Notes: generated by a model not told the origin, from the sequence alone. Counted from the first letter of the stretch, positions 33,328 to 41,900 are shown. The stretch: DNA of 64,000 bases from Eubacterium sp. (GCA_017450645.1 JAFSTE010000005.1:117086-181085); one strand, 5' to 3'. A program made the numbers and translations.

Positions 33328-33384
33328 TATGTATCTCTCACTTTCGGTGATATTATTCTTAAAATAAATCAATGTTGAATATAT

Positions 33385-33413
33385 ATTATATAATATCGTT
33401 TTACTAATCTCAA
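33385..33413 (-). promoter_or_regulatory. Promoter of mreB operon
   Basis: TTGAGA (33408-33413), 17 bases and TATAAT (33385-33390) on the minus strand, about 58 bases before the mreB start. Confidence 0.75.
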
Positions 33414-33449
33414 CAGAAAATATAAAAAATTTAAAATTTTTTAAAAATA

Positions 33450-33474
33450 ATTGCGGATACCTGTTCGTATCCGC
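33450..33474 (-). terminator. Terminator of the polysaccharide deacetylase gene
   Basis: GCGGATAC and GTATCCGC (33453-33460 and 33467-33474) form a stem; the minus-strand continuation is AATTATTTTTAAAA. Confidence 0.75.
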
Positions 33475-33481
33475 ATAAAAA

Positions 33482-34333
33482 CTATATTTTTGTGGTGAAT
33501 TTGTAGCCCTGTTTTTGTATATCGTCTATCACATCGCCGAGGATGTCCGCATTTGTTTTGCTTACTGCGTGCAAAAGCAGGATTTCGCCCGGATGAGTGC
33601 TGTCGCAGATATTTTTAAGCGCCTGAGCAGCGTCGGGCTGGCTCGAAGCGTCCCAGTCGGCGTACGCAAACGACCAGAACACGCTCGTGTAGCCGAGGTC
33701 GTGGACTATGCCGAGGCTCTGTTCGGAGAATTCACCCTTAGGGAAGCGAAAATAACTCATTGTATAATTATGTTTTTCCTTGATATAGTCGTGCAGGAAG
33801 CTGACTTCCTCCCTTGCGGTAGGCACATCCACCTCGTCCATAGAGTAGTGGTGGTAAGAGTGATTTCCCACCGTATGCCCCTCGTTAATCATTCTGTCGA
33901 TAAGCTCGGGATTAGAGGCGGCGAAGTCGTAGGTAACAAAGAAAATCGCCTTTACATTCTTGTCCTTTAAAGTGTCGAGAATTGACGGAGTAAAGCCGTT
34001 TTCGTAGCCCTCGTCAAAGGTCAGGCATATGCTTTTCTCCTCGGTTAAAAGCCAGCGCCCGTCAAGGTCGAAATACTCCTTTTGCAGCTTCACAGGCTCG
34101 GCGGGCGGGGTGTGGTTTTCTATATTCCCGAAGCCCCACACAATCTTATCCGTCTTAAGCGTTTCCACCCCTGCTACAGCCTCGGCAGTCGGACGCTCGG
34201 TCGTGGACACAATGGTTGTTTCAAGCGCGCTTGTGGTATCGGTTTTATTACTATTTGTATTATTTTTTACTTCCCGCACTGTGCAGCCGCTAAGCAAAAC
34301 AAGGCACAAAAACGGTATAATTAACTTTTTCAA
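33482..34333 (-). CDS. Lipoprotein polysaccharide deacetylase, PdaA-like
   Basis: This NodB-domain enzyme probably removes N-acetyl groups from peptidoglycan or another glycan outside the cell. The longest frame starts at TTG 34354, but the bases there are AAAAGGAGG, the ribosome-binding site; the real start is the TTG at 34333 with 9-base spacing. The 283-residue product has a lipoprotein signal (KKLIIPFLCLVLLSGC, Cys17), a Thr/Asn linker, then ICLTFDEGYENG (motif 1, PdaA type), EGHTVGNHSYHHYSM (motif 2, metal His pair), FRFPKGEFSE (motif 3) and GEILLLHAVSK (motif 5). A GYENG motif favours the PdaA subgroup. Upstream is mgtC; a hairpin that includes the ribosome-binding site separates them. 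Confidence 0.88.
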   Translation of the reverse strand: MKKLIIPFLCLVLLSGCTVREVKNNTNSNKTDTTSALETTIVSTTERPTAEAVAGVETLKTDKIVWGFGNIENHTPPAEPVKLQKEYFDLDGRWLLTEEKSICLTFDEGYENGFTPSILDTLKDKNVKAIFFVTYDFAASNPELIDRMINEGHTVGNHSYHHYSMDEVDVPTAREEVSFLHDYIKEKHNYTMSYFRFPKGEFSEQSLGIVHDLGYTSVFWSFAYADWDASSQPDAAQALKNICDSTHPGEILLLHAVSKTNADILGDVIDDIQKQGYKFTTKI

Positions 34334-34340
34334 AAATAAA

Positions 34341-34375
34341 AACCTCCTTTTCAATATTGTTTGAAGAAAGGAGGT
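34341..34375 (-). promoter_or_regulatory. Hairpin sequestering the deacetylase Shine-Dalgarno
   Basis: On the minus strand AACCTCCTTT (34366-34375) pairs perfectly with AAAGGAGGTT (34341-34350), the second arm being the Shine-Dalgarno of the deacetylase gene. TTTTATTTTT follows the stem, so it also has the form of a terminator for mgtC. Either termination or an on/off translational switch could result. Confidence 0.7.
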
Positions 34376-34393
34376 TAAAATTTATGTAAGATT

Positions 34394-35137
34394 TTAGTCG
34401 TTTTCGATTTTCCAGCCCGCGGAGATAATTTCCTCGTTTTTGCCGACCTGTGTAATCAGCTTTTCAACAAGCGAAACATCTTCGTTTTTTGTCGAAATAT
34501 GCGCGCGGATTTTTTTGTTATGCTCGTCAGAGCGGGAATCCGTACTTTCAAGCGTGTGAAGCAACGCGTCAGGCTCATTTTTAATAATGCTCATAATGCT
34601 TTTGCGCACCTCAAGCTCCGAATCCTCGGGGCAAACCACTGAAATTCTGTAAAACGCTTCTTTATTTTTCTTTTTATCTGTTTTGTCATATTTTCTGAGT
34701 TTGCTTATGTAATCCGAAATCGGGTGAAGAACAAGGTGTACAATTACAATAACTATACCCACAATTATCGGATACAGCAGGTTTTTAACGCAGCAAAGTA
34801 TGCCCACAGCCGAGGTTGCCCACACGGTAGCCGCAGTGTTAAGCCCCCTGATATTTGAGCCTTCGCGCAAAATTAGACCCGCGCCCAAAAAGCCGATACC
34901 CGAAACGATACCCGACGCCACACGCGTAATGTCCACACCGCCGTTTGCAACAATGAAGCTGAACGCCGTAAACGCGTAAGAGCCGATACAAACTATAACA
35001 TTAGTAAGTATTCCCGCCTGGTGTCGGGTCCACTGGCGCTCAAAGCCGATTATCGCGCCGAGTATTGCAGCCGCGAGCAGATGCACCGAAAAGCCGCTTA
35101 GCGTAATCACCTCGTGCCCATTTATAATATTTAACAT
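34394..35137 (-). CDS. MgtC/SapB family membrane protein
   Basis: A 247-residue protein with an N-terminal MgtC domain of four to five helices, including ILGAIIGFERQWTRHQAGILTNVIVCIGSYAFTAFSF and RVASGIVSGIGFLGAGLILREGSNIRGLNTAATVWATSAVGI, the diagnostic segment. A cytoplasmic C-terminal domain (about 150-247) with KTDKKKNKEAFYRISVVCPEDSELEVRKSIMS resembles an ACT-like domain. MgtC proteins affect Mg2+ and ATP homeostasis in some bacteria. Its ATG overlaps the prfB stop (TAATG), so it is translationally coupled to prfB. Confidence 0.88.
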   Translation of the reverse strand: MLNIINGHEVITLSGFSVHLLAAAILGAIIGFERQWTRHQAGILTNVIVCIGSYAFTAFSFIVANGGVDITRVASGIVSGIGFLGAGLILREGSNIRGLNTAATVWATSAVGILCCVKNLLYPIIVGIVIVIVHLVLHPISDYISKLRKYDKTDKKKNKEAFYRISVVCPEDSELEVRKSIMSIIKNEPDALLHTLESTDSRSDEHNKKIRAHISTKNEDVSLVEKLITQVGKNEEIISAGWKIEND

Positions 35138-36255
35138 TATTTGTCACTACCTTCTATACTTTTCATCTTAAGATATGCGTTAATAAATCCGTCGAGGTCG
35201 CCGTCCATAACCGCCGTAATATTACCCATTTCATAATTAGTGCGGTGGTCTTTAACCATTGTGTACGGCATAAATACATACGAGCGTATCTGCGAACCCC
35301 AGGCAATCTCCTTCTGGTCGCCCTTGATGTCCTCTATTTTTTCGAGGTTTTCGCGCTCTTTAATCTCAACCAGCTTAGACTTAAGCATACGCATAGCAAC
35401 CTCGCGGTTCTGATGCTGGCTGCGCTCAATCTGGCACGACACGACGATACCCGTAGGCACATGGGTAAGCCTTACGGCAGAAGAGGTCTTGTTAACCTTT
35501 TGTCCGCCTGCGCCCGAAGCGCGGTAAACATCCATTTTAATATCCTCTTCTCTGATTTCAACATCAACATCGTCGTTAATTTCGGGCATAACCTCGAGCG
35601 AGGCGAACGAGGTGTGGCGCCTGCCCGACGAGTCAAACGGCGACACACGCACAAGGCGGTGAATACCCATCTCGCCGTGAAGGTAGCCGTAGGCGTTTTC
35701 ACCCTCGATAAGAATAGTAGCGCTCTTTATACCCGCAACATCGCCGTCAAGGTAATCGAGAGTTGACACCTTGTATCCGTGGCGCTCGCCCCAGCGGTTA
35801 TACATACGAAACAGCATTTCAGCCCAGTCCTGAGCCTCGGTGCCGCCCGCACCCGCGTGGAAGGTAAGAATTGCGTTATTGTCGTCAAACTCGCCGCTCA
35901 GCAGGGTCGAAAGAGTTAAGCTTTCTATCCTTTTTTCGATATCCTCTACCGACTCGGTACAGTCGGGAAGAAGGTCCGCGTCGCCCTCCTCGTCGGCAAG
36001 TTCAATCATTACAAGCGCGTCGTCGTAGTCGTTTTTAAGGCTTTCGTAGGATTGTACTTTAGCTTTGAGCGAGCCGATTTTTTGCATAACCTTCTGGCTG
36101 TTAGCCATATCGTCCCAAAAATCGGGTTTTGCGCTCTCGGCTTCAAGATTTGATATATCAATTTTTACCGCGTCAATGTTAAGCGCCTCTTTTAAATTAG
36201 CGATAGGCTCTTCATTTTCGCAAAGTCGTTGTTTTAATTCCTCGAACTCAAGCAT
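35137..36255 (-). CDS. prfB: Peptide chain release factor 2
   Basis: RF2 ends translation at UGA and UAA. The start is ATG 36255, after TTTTGGAGAAAGCT, giving 372 residues beginning MLEFEELKQRLCENEE. The stop-codon tripeptide SPF is in VRVSPFDSSGRRHTSFAS, and the hydrolysis motif GGQ is in RASGAGGQKVNKTSSAVRL. The N-terminal domain reads on in one frame (ALNIDAVKIDISNLEAES) without the usual internal TGA and +1 frameshift that many prfB genes carry near codon 25. Downstream mgtC is coupled by TAATG. Confidence 0.96.
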   Translation of the reverse strand: MLEFEELKQRLCENEEPIANLKEALNIDAVKIDISNLEAESAKPDFWDDMANSQKVMQKIGSLKAKVQSYESLKNDYDDALVMIELADEEGDADLLPDCTESVEDIEKRIESLTLSTLLSGEFDDNNAILTFHAGAGGTEAQDWAEMLFRMYNRWGERHGYKVSTLDYLDGDVAGIKSATILIEGENAYGYLHGEMGIHRLVRVSPFDSSGRRHTSFASLEVMPEINDDVDVEIREEDIKMDVYRASGAGGQKVNKTSSAVRLTHVPTGIVVSCQIERSQHQNREVAMRMLKSKLVEIKERENLEKIEDIKGDQKEIAWGSQIRSYVFMPYTMVKDHRTNYEMGNITAVMDGDLDGFINAYLKMKSIEGSDK

Positions 36256-36325
36256 AGCTTTCTCCAAAATAATTATATTTATGAATATTATATAGTATGC
36301 AGACCTTTTTTTCAAGTAAATAATA

Positions 36326-36354
36326 TTGATTTTTGGACACTATATAAGTATAAT
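36326..36354 (+). promoter_or_regulatory. Promoter of the 36393-40758 operon
   Basis: TTGATT (36326-36331), 17-base spacer, TATAAT (36349-36354), 38 bases before the first start codon. Confidence 0.8.
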
Positions 36355-36392
36355 AGAAGAAGCATATAAAATAATTGCTAAAGGAGAATATT

Positions 36393-37358
36393 ATGCCTTC
36401 ACTTGAAAATATTAAGTGCCCTGTCTGCAAGGCGGAGTTTGGCGAGGGTGACGATGTTGTATATTGCCCCGAATGCGGTACTCCGCACCACAGAGCCTGC
36501 TATAATATGATAGGTCACTGCGTAAACAAGGGACTTCACGAGTCGGGCTACCGCTTTTTTGAGCCTGCTGCTAAAGAGGAGAAAAAGAGCGATGAGGGTG
36601 ACAAGACATTTTTTATACCCGCACAAAAAACCGATAACGAAAATGAAGAAGTACCCGCTTTACCGTTTCAGAGCGCTGCTCCCGATTTCTTAAAAAAGTA
36701 CGAGAGTGAAAAAATCGGCGAGGATAACGGCGCCGATGTTGCGGCGACGGTCAGGACAAGCATTGAGCGCTTTATGGCGCTGTTCAGAAAGTTTGACAAA
36801 AAAGAAAAGAGCATCAGCTGGAACTGGGGTGCATTTTTCTTCGGTCCGTATTATCTGCTTTATCGCAAGGTTTATTCGCACGGAATTGCATTTTTGTGCT
36901 TACAGACCGCGCTGTCGTACCTCGGAAGCTATCTTCTGTCGGTTAAAGCGCCTAAGTTTACCGAGGCGTACTCGAATATTATGAACTCGATGTCGTCGCT
37001 CGGCTCGGTCGGCTCGATAAGCTCGATTGACCAGAGCACGCTCACCGGCGCAGCCGACTACGGCGTGGCGCAAAAAATCCTATTTGCCATGATTGCGGCG
37101 TCAGTGATTATCAGGGTTATTATTGCCCTTTTTGCCGACAAGATTTATTTCGGCTCGGTTAAGAATATTATAAGAACCGTTAACGAAAAGATTGAAAACG
37201 GCGCGACCTTTAACACTACTTCCGTTTTCGGTCCTATGCCGCAAAATCTTGACTCAACACAAATGAGGCGTATGTACCTTTCAAGGCGCGGCGGAACATC
37301 GTTTATGGCTCCTTTGGGTGCATACCTCGTAATAAACTTAATTATGTCATTATTATAA
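36393..37358 (+). CDS. RING-like zinc-ribbon plus DUF2628 membrane protein
   Basis: The start is ATG 36393, with AAAGGAGAATATT, giving 321 residues. The N-terminus (residues 1-50) is a prokaryotic RING-finger-like zinc fold: CPVCKAEFGEGDDVVYCPECGTPHHRACYN with the HH pair and later Cys. An acidic linker follows (about 55-110). FRKFDKKEKSISWNWGAFFFGPYYLLYRKVYSHGIAFLCL is the DUF2628 motif, then several hydrophobic segments to the C-terminus. The function is unknown; the parts suggest a membrane protein that reads cytoplasmic ligands. It is the first gene of the galU operon, 17 bases before galU. Confidence 0.8.
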   Translation: MPSLENIKCPVCKAEFGEGDDVVYCPECGTPHHRACYNMIGHCVNKGLHESGYRFFEPAAKEEKKSDEGDKTFFIPAQKTDNENEEVPALPFQSAAPDFLKKYESEKIGEDNGADVAATVRTSIERFMALFRKFDKKEKSISWNWGAFFFGPYYLLYRKVYSHGIAFLCLQTALSYLGSYLLSVKAPKFTEAYSNIMNSMSSLGSVGSISSIDQSTLTGAADYGVAQKILFAMIAASVIIRVIIALFADKIYFGSVKNIIRTVNEKIENGATFNTTSVFGPMPQNLDSTQMRRMYLSRRGGTSFMAPLGAYLVINLIMSLL

Positions 37359-37375
37359 TTATCAGAGGTGATACT

Positions 37376-38242
37376 ATGAAAATCAGAAAGGCTATTATAC
37401 CCGCTGCAGGTCTTGGTACAAGGGTGCTCCCCGCTTCTAAAGCAGTACCTAAGGAAATGCTTAACATTGTAGACAAGCCCGCTATACAGTATATAGTCGA
37501 GGAAGCGTTTGCAAGCGGAATTGAGGAAGTACTTATTATCACAAACCGCGGCAAGGGCGCTATTGAGGACCATTTTGACCACGCCTTTGAGCTTGAAACG
37601 AAGCTTGCTGCAAATCCCCAAAAAGCTAAGATTTTAGAGGATGTACAGGTTCCCGCAAAGCTCGGTAATGTGTACTTTATCCGTCAGAAAGAGACGGGCG
37701 GACTCGGTCACGCCGTGCTCTGTGCAAAGGGCTTTGTCGGCGACGAGCCGTTTGCTGTACTTTACGGCGACGATGTTATTATTTCGGACTATCCCGTTAC
37801 TAAGCAGCTTATCGACGCTTACGAAAAATACGGCAAGGGCGCTGTAGGCGTAAAAGAGGTTGACAGCGAAGCTATTACAAAGTACTGCTCGCTTAAGGTT
37901 GACCCGCTCGAGGGCAACTGCTACAACTGTACGGATATGATTGAAAAGCCGAAGAAGGAAGAGATTATGAGTAATTTCTCCATCCTCGGACGCGTTGTTA
38001 TGCCGCCGGAAATTTTTGATATTCTCGAGAACACCGAAAAGGGCGCAGGCGGCGAGCTTCAGCTTACCGACGCTATGAAAACGCTTGCTAAAACTAAGGG
38101 CGTTACCGCCGTTGACTTTATAGGCAAGCGCTACGATATGGGCAACAAGATGGGTATTTTAGAGGCTAACATCGAGGTTGGCCTTAAACACCCTGAAATT
38201 AAGGACGAACTTAGAAATTACTTAAAAAATCTTGATTTATAG
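37376..38242 (+). CDS. galU: UTP-glucose-1-phosphate uridylyltransferase
   Basis: GalU makes UDP-glucose, a donor for exopolysaccharide and glycolipid synthesis. The 288-residue protein has the nucleotidyltransferase signature AIIPAAGLGTRVLPASKAVPKEMLNIVDKPAIQYIVEEA, then IEEVLIITNRGKGAIEDHFD, YGDDVIISD with the metal Asp, GNCYNCTDMIEKPKKEE, and KRYDMGNKMGILEANIE. The start follows AGAGGTGATACT. It is the likely local source of UDP-glucose for the polysaccharide cluster at 48943-63884, though the two loci are separate. Confidence 0.95.
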   Translation: MKIRKAIIPAAGLGTRVLPASKAVPKEMLNIVDKPAIQYIVEEAFASGIEEVLIITNRGKGAIEDHFDHAFELETKLAANPQKAKILEDVQVPAKLGNVYFIRQKETGGLGHAVLCAKGFVGDEPFAVLYGDDVIISDYPVTKQLIDAYEKYGKGAVGVKEVDSEAITKYCSLKVDPLEGNCYNCTDMIEKPKKEEIMSNFSILGRVVMPPEIFDILENTEKGAGGELQLTDAMKTLAKTKGVTAVDFIGKRYDMGNKMGILEANIEVGLKHPEIKDELRNYLKNLDL

Positions 38243-38251
38243 GAGAACGCT

Positions 38252-38881
38252 ATGCTTAAGTGTGAAAGAACGTGCGTTATGAACTTTGATAACGCCGTAA
38301 GAGGCGCGAGAAACCCTATGAACTCATGGGGCAGATACGATTCCTCTTTTGACGAAAACGGCAATTTTGTGTTCGGTGAAAACGACCTCAGCCTTGCAAA
38401 AAGGCTTTGCAAAGCGGGCACCGACCACAGAAAATTCGTAAGAATGATTCTGGTATCCGTTGATGTTACGGCACCGATGTACTGGTGGAAGGAGTACGAC
38501 ACATATAAGGTCGCAACCGTTGCTAACTCCACATCGACTATGCACAAGATTACATCTAAGCCTTTTGAGATGAGCGATTTTTCGACCGACCATATGAACG
38601 AGGACGGAATTAAGGCGATGGAGAGTATTATCGAAACGCTCGAGGACTTAAGGCTGAGATATCTTGAAACTCAGGATAAAACGCTGTGGTACACAATTAT
38701 CCAGCTCCTCCCGACCTCTTATAATCAGATGCGCACCTGCACGCTTAACTACGAAACGCTGTGCAACATCTACTACGCAAGGCGCAACCACAAGCTCGAC
38801 GAGTGGCACACCTACTGCGACTGGATACTCGATTTGCCTTACTTTAAAGAATTATTTATTCAAGAGGAAGAAAACAACTAA
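38252..38881 (+). CDS. Divergent ThyX-like protein
   Basis: I do not assign a function with certainty. The 209-residue protein has blocks that follow the order and spacing of flavin-dependent thymidylate synthase ThyX: HRKFVRMILVSVDVTAPMYWWKEYDTYKVATVANSTST (residues 59-96) where ThyX has a helix, a KAPIFVARQW-like strand and then RHRxxSxNxxS; and LLPTSYNQMRTCTLNYETLCNIYYARRNHKLDEWHTYC (152-189) where ThyX has the ILPLxxYTxxxxTxNxRSLxxFLxLRxxxxAQWEI part. The RHR motif that binds dUMP and FAD is absent (it reads DTYKV), so ordinary ThyX activity is doubtful. Similar proteins occur in phages and Clostridia as hypothetical. It lies 9 bases after galU and overlaps the next gene (TAATG). Confidence 0.65.
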   Translation: MLKCERTCVMNFDNAVRGARNPMNSWGRYDSSFDENGNFVFGENDLSLAKRLCKAGTDHRKFVRMILVSVDVTAPMYWWKEYDTYKVATVANSTSTMHKITSKPFEMSDFSTDHMNEDGIKAMESIIETLEDLRLRYLETQDKTLWYTIIQLLPTSYNQMRTCTLNYETLCNIYYARRNHKLDEWHTYCDWILDLPYFKELFIQEEENN

Positions 38882-39930
38882 TGAATCAAAACAACAATTT
38901 CTACTATCAGTACCCTCCTGCGTATACTCAGCCGACCCCTCAGCAGGTGGCTGAGTACTACAAAAAGCAGCAGGATATTCTGCAAAAAAAGCATAAGCAA
39001 AAGGTACAGATATTAATTACGGGCTTCGTTTTGGGCGGCGCAATACTGCTTAACCTTATGTTCCAGGTTTTCGGTATTTCGATTATAAACGCTATCGGTT
39101 TAAGCGACCTTTATAACGAGTCAATGCTGTTTCAAAGTGGCGCGAACATAATTATTATTGACTTTTTCGGTCTGTTTTTGAGCTTCGGACTAATGGCTCT
39201 GCTTTTAAAAAAGCACTTTATAACTCCGCTTATCCCGCACGAAAAAATCAGCGCGTTTAAAGCGTTTATGTGGCTGTCGCTGGGTATGGGCGTATGCCTT
39301 TGTGCGAATTATATGACTAACGGGATTATCGAGCTGTTTAAGCATTTTGGCTACGAGCTTACAAAGTACGACACGCTAAAGCCCACGCACCCGCTCGAGT
39401 GCGTTATGCTTGTAATTTCCACCGCCGTTGCGCCCGCAATTTTCGAGGAATTTGCTATGCGCTGCGCGAGCTTAGGCGTTTTAAGAAAGCACGGCAAGGG
39501 CTTTGCGGTTATTGCGGTAAGCATAGTTTTCGGACTGCTTCACGGTAATGTTATTCAGTTTGTGTTTGCGTTTGTAATCGGTCTTATTTTAGCGTATATC
39601 ACTATCGTTACCGACAGCATTGTACCGGCTATGCTTATACACGGCTGTAACAACGGGCTTTCGGTGCTTCAGGATATTTTACAGTACGCCACAACAAAAA
39701 AGATATCGGATAATGTAATTACCGTAATATTTATCGTGTGGTTTGTGCTTGCGGTTATTGCGTTAATATACCTTTTAATCACAAAGAGCCTCTTTAAAAA
39801 GGAACCCAAAGAACCGGTAGAATACCGCGTACCGCTGTATCAGAAGCTCGCTTTGCTCCTGCCGGGACTGTTTATTCCGTTCGTGATACTCGTTTATGTA
39901 ACATCAAAAACGATTGTACCTATAAGTTAG
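38881..39930 (+). CDS. CPBP-family intramembrane metalloprotease
   Basis: The 349-residue protein has a cytoplasmic, Gln/Tyr-rich N-terminus (residues 1-40), eight or so hydrophobic segments, and the three CPBP motifs: EEFAMR (Glu189, Glu190, Arg194), the FGLLHGN motif with His221 and MLIHGCNN with His254. These form the metal site of Rce1/Abi-type prenyl-protease relatives. Its substrate is not known; members act in bacteriocin self-immunity or stress in other species. It overlaps the ThyX-like gene by one base (TAATG) and is followed by tadA after two bases, so it is in the middle of a tightly packed operon. Confidence 0.9.
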   Translation: MNQNNNFYYQYPPAYTQPTPQQVAEYYKKQQDILQKKHKQKVQILITGFVLGGAILLNLMFQVFGISIINAIGLSDLYNESMLFQSGANIIIIDFFGLFLSFGLMALLLKKHFITPLIPHEKISAFKAFMWLSLGMGVCLCANYMTNGIIELFKHFGYELTKYDTLKPTHPLECVMLVISTAVAPAIFEEFAMRCASLGVLRKHGKGFAVIAVSIVFGLLHGNVIQFVFAFVIGLILAYITIVTDSIVPAMLIHGCNNGLSVLQDILQYATTKKISDNVITVIFIVWFVLAVIALIYLLITKSLFKKEPKEPVEYRVPLYQKLALLLPGLFIPFVILVYVTSKTIVPIS

Positions 39931-39932
39931 CT

Positions 39933-40385
39933 ATGGAAAATAAATATATGCGCCGGGCAATAGAGCTTGCAAAGCTGAGCGAAGCCGAAAACGAGGTGCC
40001 GATAGGCGCTGTAATCGTTAAGGACGGCGAGGTTATTGCAACGGGCAGAAACAGGCGCGAAATAAACAAAAACGCGTTGTGCCACGCAGAAATTGAGGCT
40101 ATTAATAACGCTTGCACCGCGCTCGAGAGCTGGCGGCTGAGCGACTGCGATTTATATGTTACGCTCGAGCCTTGCCCGATGTGCGCGGGCGCGATAATTA
40201 ACGCGCGTATAAAGACCGTGTATTTCGGCGCTTACGACGCAAAGGCGGGGTCGTTCGGCTCGGTTGAGGACTTCAACCGACTGCCCTACAACCACAAGCC
40301 CGAAATCCTCGGCGGAATTATGGAAAAAGAATGTGAGAGTATTCTCACCGAGTTTTTCAGTAAACTTAGAGAAAGGAGGATATAG
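39933..40385 (+). CDS. tadA: tRNA-specific adenosine deaminase TadA
   Basis: TadA converts adenosine 34 of tRNA-Arg to inosine. The 150-residue protein has the zinc deaminase motifs CHAEIEAI (His51, Glu53) and EPCPMCAGAI (Cys81, Cys84), plus VPIGAVIVKDG and KTVYFGAYDAKAGS. It starts 3 bases after the CPBP gene, and the superoxide reductase gene begins two bases after it ends. Confidence 0.94.
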   Translation: MENKYMRRAIELAKLSEAENEVPIGAVIVKDGEVIATGRNRREINKNALCHAEIEAINNACTALESWRLSDCDLYVTLEPCPMCAGAIINARIKTVYFGAYDAKAGSFGSVEDFNRLPYNHKPEILGGIMEKECESILTEFFSKLRERRI

Positions 40386-40386
40386 T

Positions 40387-40758
40387 ATGAAGTTTTACAG
40401 ATGTTCACACTGCGGCAATATCATTACATTTATGGAAAATAAGGGCGTACCGGTAATGTGCTGCGGTCAGAAAATGGACGAAATTATCCCCGGCAGCGTT
40501 GACGCTGCAGCAGAAAAGCATGTGCCCGTAATCACAGTTGACGGCAATAATGTTACGGTTACGGTAGGCGATGTGGCACACCCGATGACTGAGGAGCATC
40601 ACATCGCGTGGGTTGTTCTCGAAACAGAAAACGGTTTTCAGAAGGTTGAGCTTAATCCCACAGGCGAGCCTGTTGCAAAATTTGCGCTCGCAGGCGACAA
40701 AGCAGTAGCAGCTTACGCTTACTGCAATCTGCACGGACTCTGGATGGCAGAGGCATAA
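40387..40758 (+). CDS. Superoxide reductase (desulfoferrodoxin type)
   Basis: Superoxide reductase reduces superoxide to hydrogen peroxide without releasing oxygen, the typical defence of anaerobes. The start is ATG 40387 after GAAAGGAGGATATAGT, giving 123 residues. The N-terminal desulforedoxin-like iron site has Cys6, Cys9, Cys25 and Cys26 (CSHCG, MCCGQKM). The catalytic iron site ligands His45, His65, His71, Cys113 and His116 (AYCNLHGLW) are all present. It is the last gene of the operon that begins at 36393. Confidence 0.93.
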   Translation: MKFYRCSHCGNIITFMENKGVPVMCCGQKMDEIIPGSVDAAAEKHVPVITVDGNNVTVTVGDVAHPMTEEHHIAWVVLETENGFQKVELNPTGEPVAKFALAGDKAVAAYAYCNLHGLWMAEA

Positions 40759-40772
40759 ATACATAAAAAAAT

Positions 40773-40812
40773 AAAAGGCTATCTTGCTTAATGCAAGATA
40801 GCCTTTTTTGTA
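40773..40812. terminator. Convergent terminator after superoxide reductase and leuB
   Basis: AAAAGGCTATCTTGC and GCAAGATAGCCTTTT form a perfect stem (40773-40807) with a T-run on the plus strand and, on the minus strand, TATTTTTTTATG after the leuB stop. Confidence 0.9.
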
Positions 40813-40817
40813 TTTGT

Positions 40818-41888
40818 TTAAAGTAAGCTTGCAACGAGGTCGCCCATTTCGGAGGTTGTAACAGCCTTAAAGCCGTCCTCAAAAATGTCGGGTGTGCGAG
40901 CCTTTGTAAGCGCGGTGTCAACCGCCTTTTCAATAGCGTCGGCGGCCTCGGTTTCGCCAAAGGTATAGCGAAGCATCATTGCGCCCGAAAGGATTGTAGC
41001 AAGCGGGTTTGCCTTGCCCTGACCTGCGATATCGGGAGCCGAGCCGTGAATAGGCTCATACAAGCCGAAAGTGCCCTCCGCAAGTGAAGCGGACGCGAGC
41101 ATACCGATTGAGCCGCTAATCATTGAAGCCTCGTCGGAAAGAATATCGCCGAAAATGTTCGAGGTAACGATTGTGTCAAACTGGTTCGGGTTGCGAACGA
41201 GCTGCATAGCGCAGTTATCAACATACATATAGGACACCTCAACCTCGGGGTAATCCTTAGCGGTTTCTTCCATAACCTTACGCCACAGACGCGAGGAGTC
41301 GAGCACATTAGCCTTATCAACGCAGGTAAGGCGCTTATCGCGCTTCATAGCGTACTCGAAACCTGCAACGACGATGCGCTTAATCTCGGGATAGGTATAG
41401 CGCTCGGTGTCGTACGCGCCGACAACTCCGTTCTCTTCATAAGTGCCGCGGTCGCCGAAGTAAATGCCGCCCGTAAGCTCGCGCACGATAAGGATATCAA
41501 GTCCGTCGCCGATAATCTCCTCTTTAATAGGAGAAGCGCTTTTAAGCGGCGCAAAAATCTTTGCAGGGCGCAGATTTGCAAAAAGTCCCAGGTCCTCGCG
41601 GATTGCAAGAAGTCCCTTTTCGGGGCGGTTGTTGCCGGGCTGGTCGTCCCACTTAGGACCGCCTACAGCGCCGAGAAGCACTGCATCGGAAGCCTTGCAC
41701 GCGTCCGCGGTTTCCTGCGGATACGGCACGCCCGTTTCGTCGATAGCGCAGCCGCCGAGGAGCTGATAATTATAATCGAACTTAAAGCCGAACTTATCGC
41801 CCGCAGTGTTAAGCACCTTAATGGTTTCGTCAACAATCTCGGGTCCGATACCGTCACCCTTTAAAACAGTAATATTAAATAACTTCAT
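40818..41888 (-). CDS. leuB: 3-isopropylmalate dehydrogenase
   Basis: LeuB oxidatively decarboxylates 3-isopropylmalate in leucine synthesis. The 356-residue protein has [11 protein letters not shown] at the N-terminus, [21 protein letters not shown]-type sequence (here [14 protein letters not shown]), the [10 protein letters not shown] motif of Leu[16 protein letters not shown], and [21 protein letters not shown] with the metal Asp pair, then [12 protein letters not shown]. It is 12 bases after leuA and ends at a shared terminator. leuC and leuD are not in the window. Confidence 0.97.
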   Translation of the reverse strand: MKLFNITVLKGDGIGPEIVDETIKVLNTAGDKFGFKFDYNYQLLGGCAIDETGVPYPQETADACKASDAVLLGAVGGPKWDDQPGNNRPEKGLLAIREDLGLFANLRPAKIFAPLKSASPIKEEIIGDGLDILIVRELTGGIYFGDRGTYEENGVVGAYDTERYTYPEIKRIVVAGFEYAMKRDKRLTCVDKANVLDSSRLWRKVMEETAKDYPEVEVSYMYVDNCAMQLVRNPNQFDTIVTSNIFGDILSDEASMISGSIGMLASASLAEGTFGLYEPIHGSAPDIAGQGKANPLATILSGAMMLRYTFGETEAADAIEKAVDTALTKARTPDIFEDGFKAVTTSEMGDLVASLL

Positions 41889-41900
41889 TATATATCTCCT

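Noticed and set aside
34333-34354. Upstream TTG start of the deacetylase
   Set aside because: The codons there (TTG AAA AGG AGG) are the Shine-Dalgarno sequence itself, so translation begins at the next TTG.
36210-36255. RF2 programmed frameshift in prfB
   Set aside because: No internal TGA and no CTTTGA slip site are present; the frame is continuous from ATG 36255.
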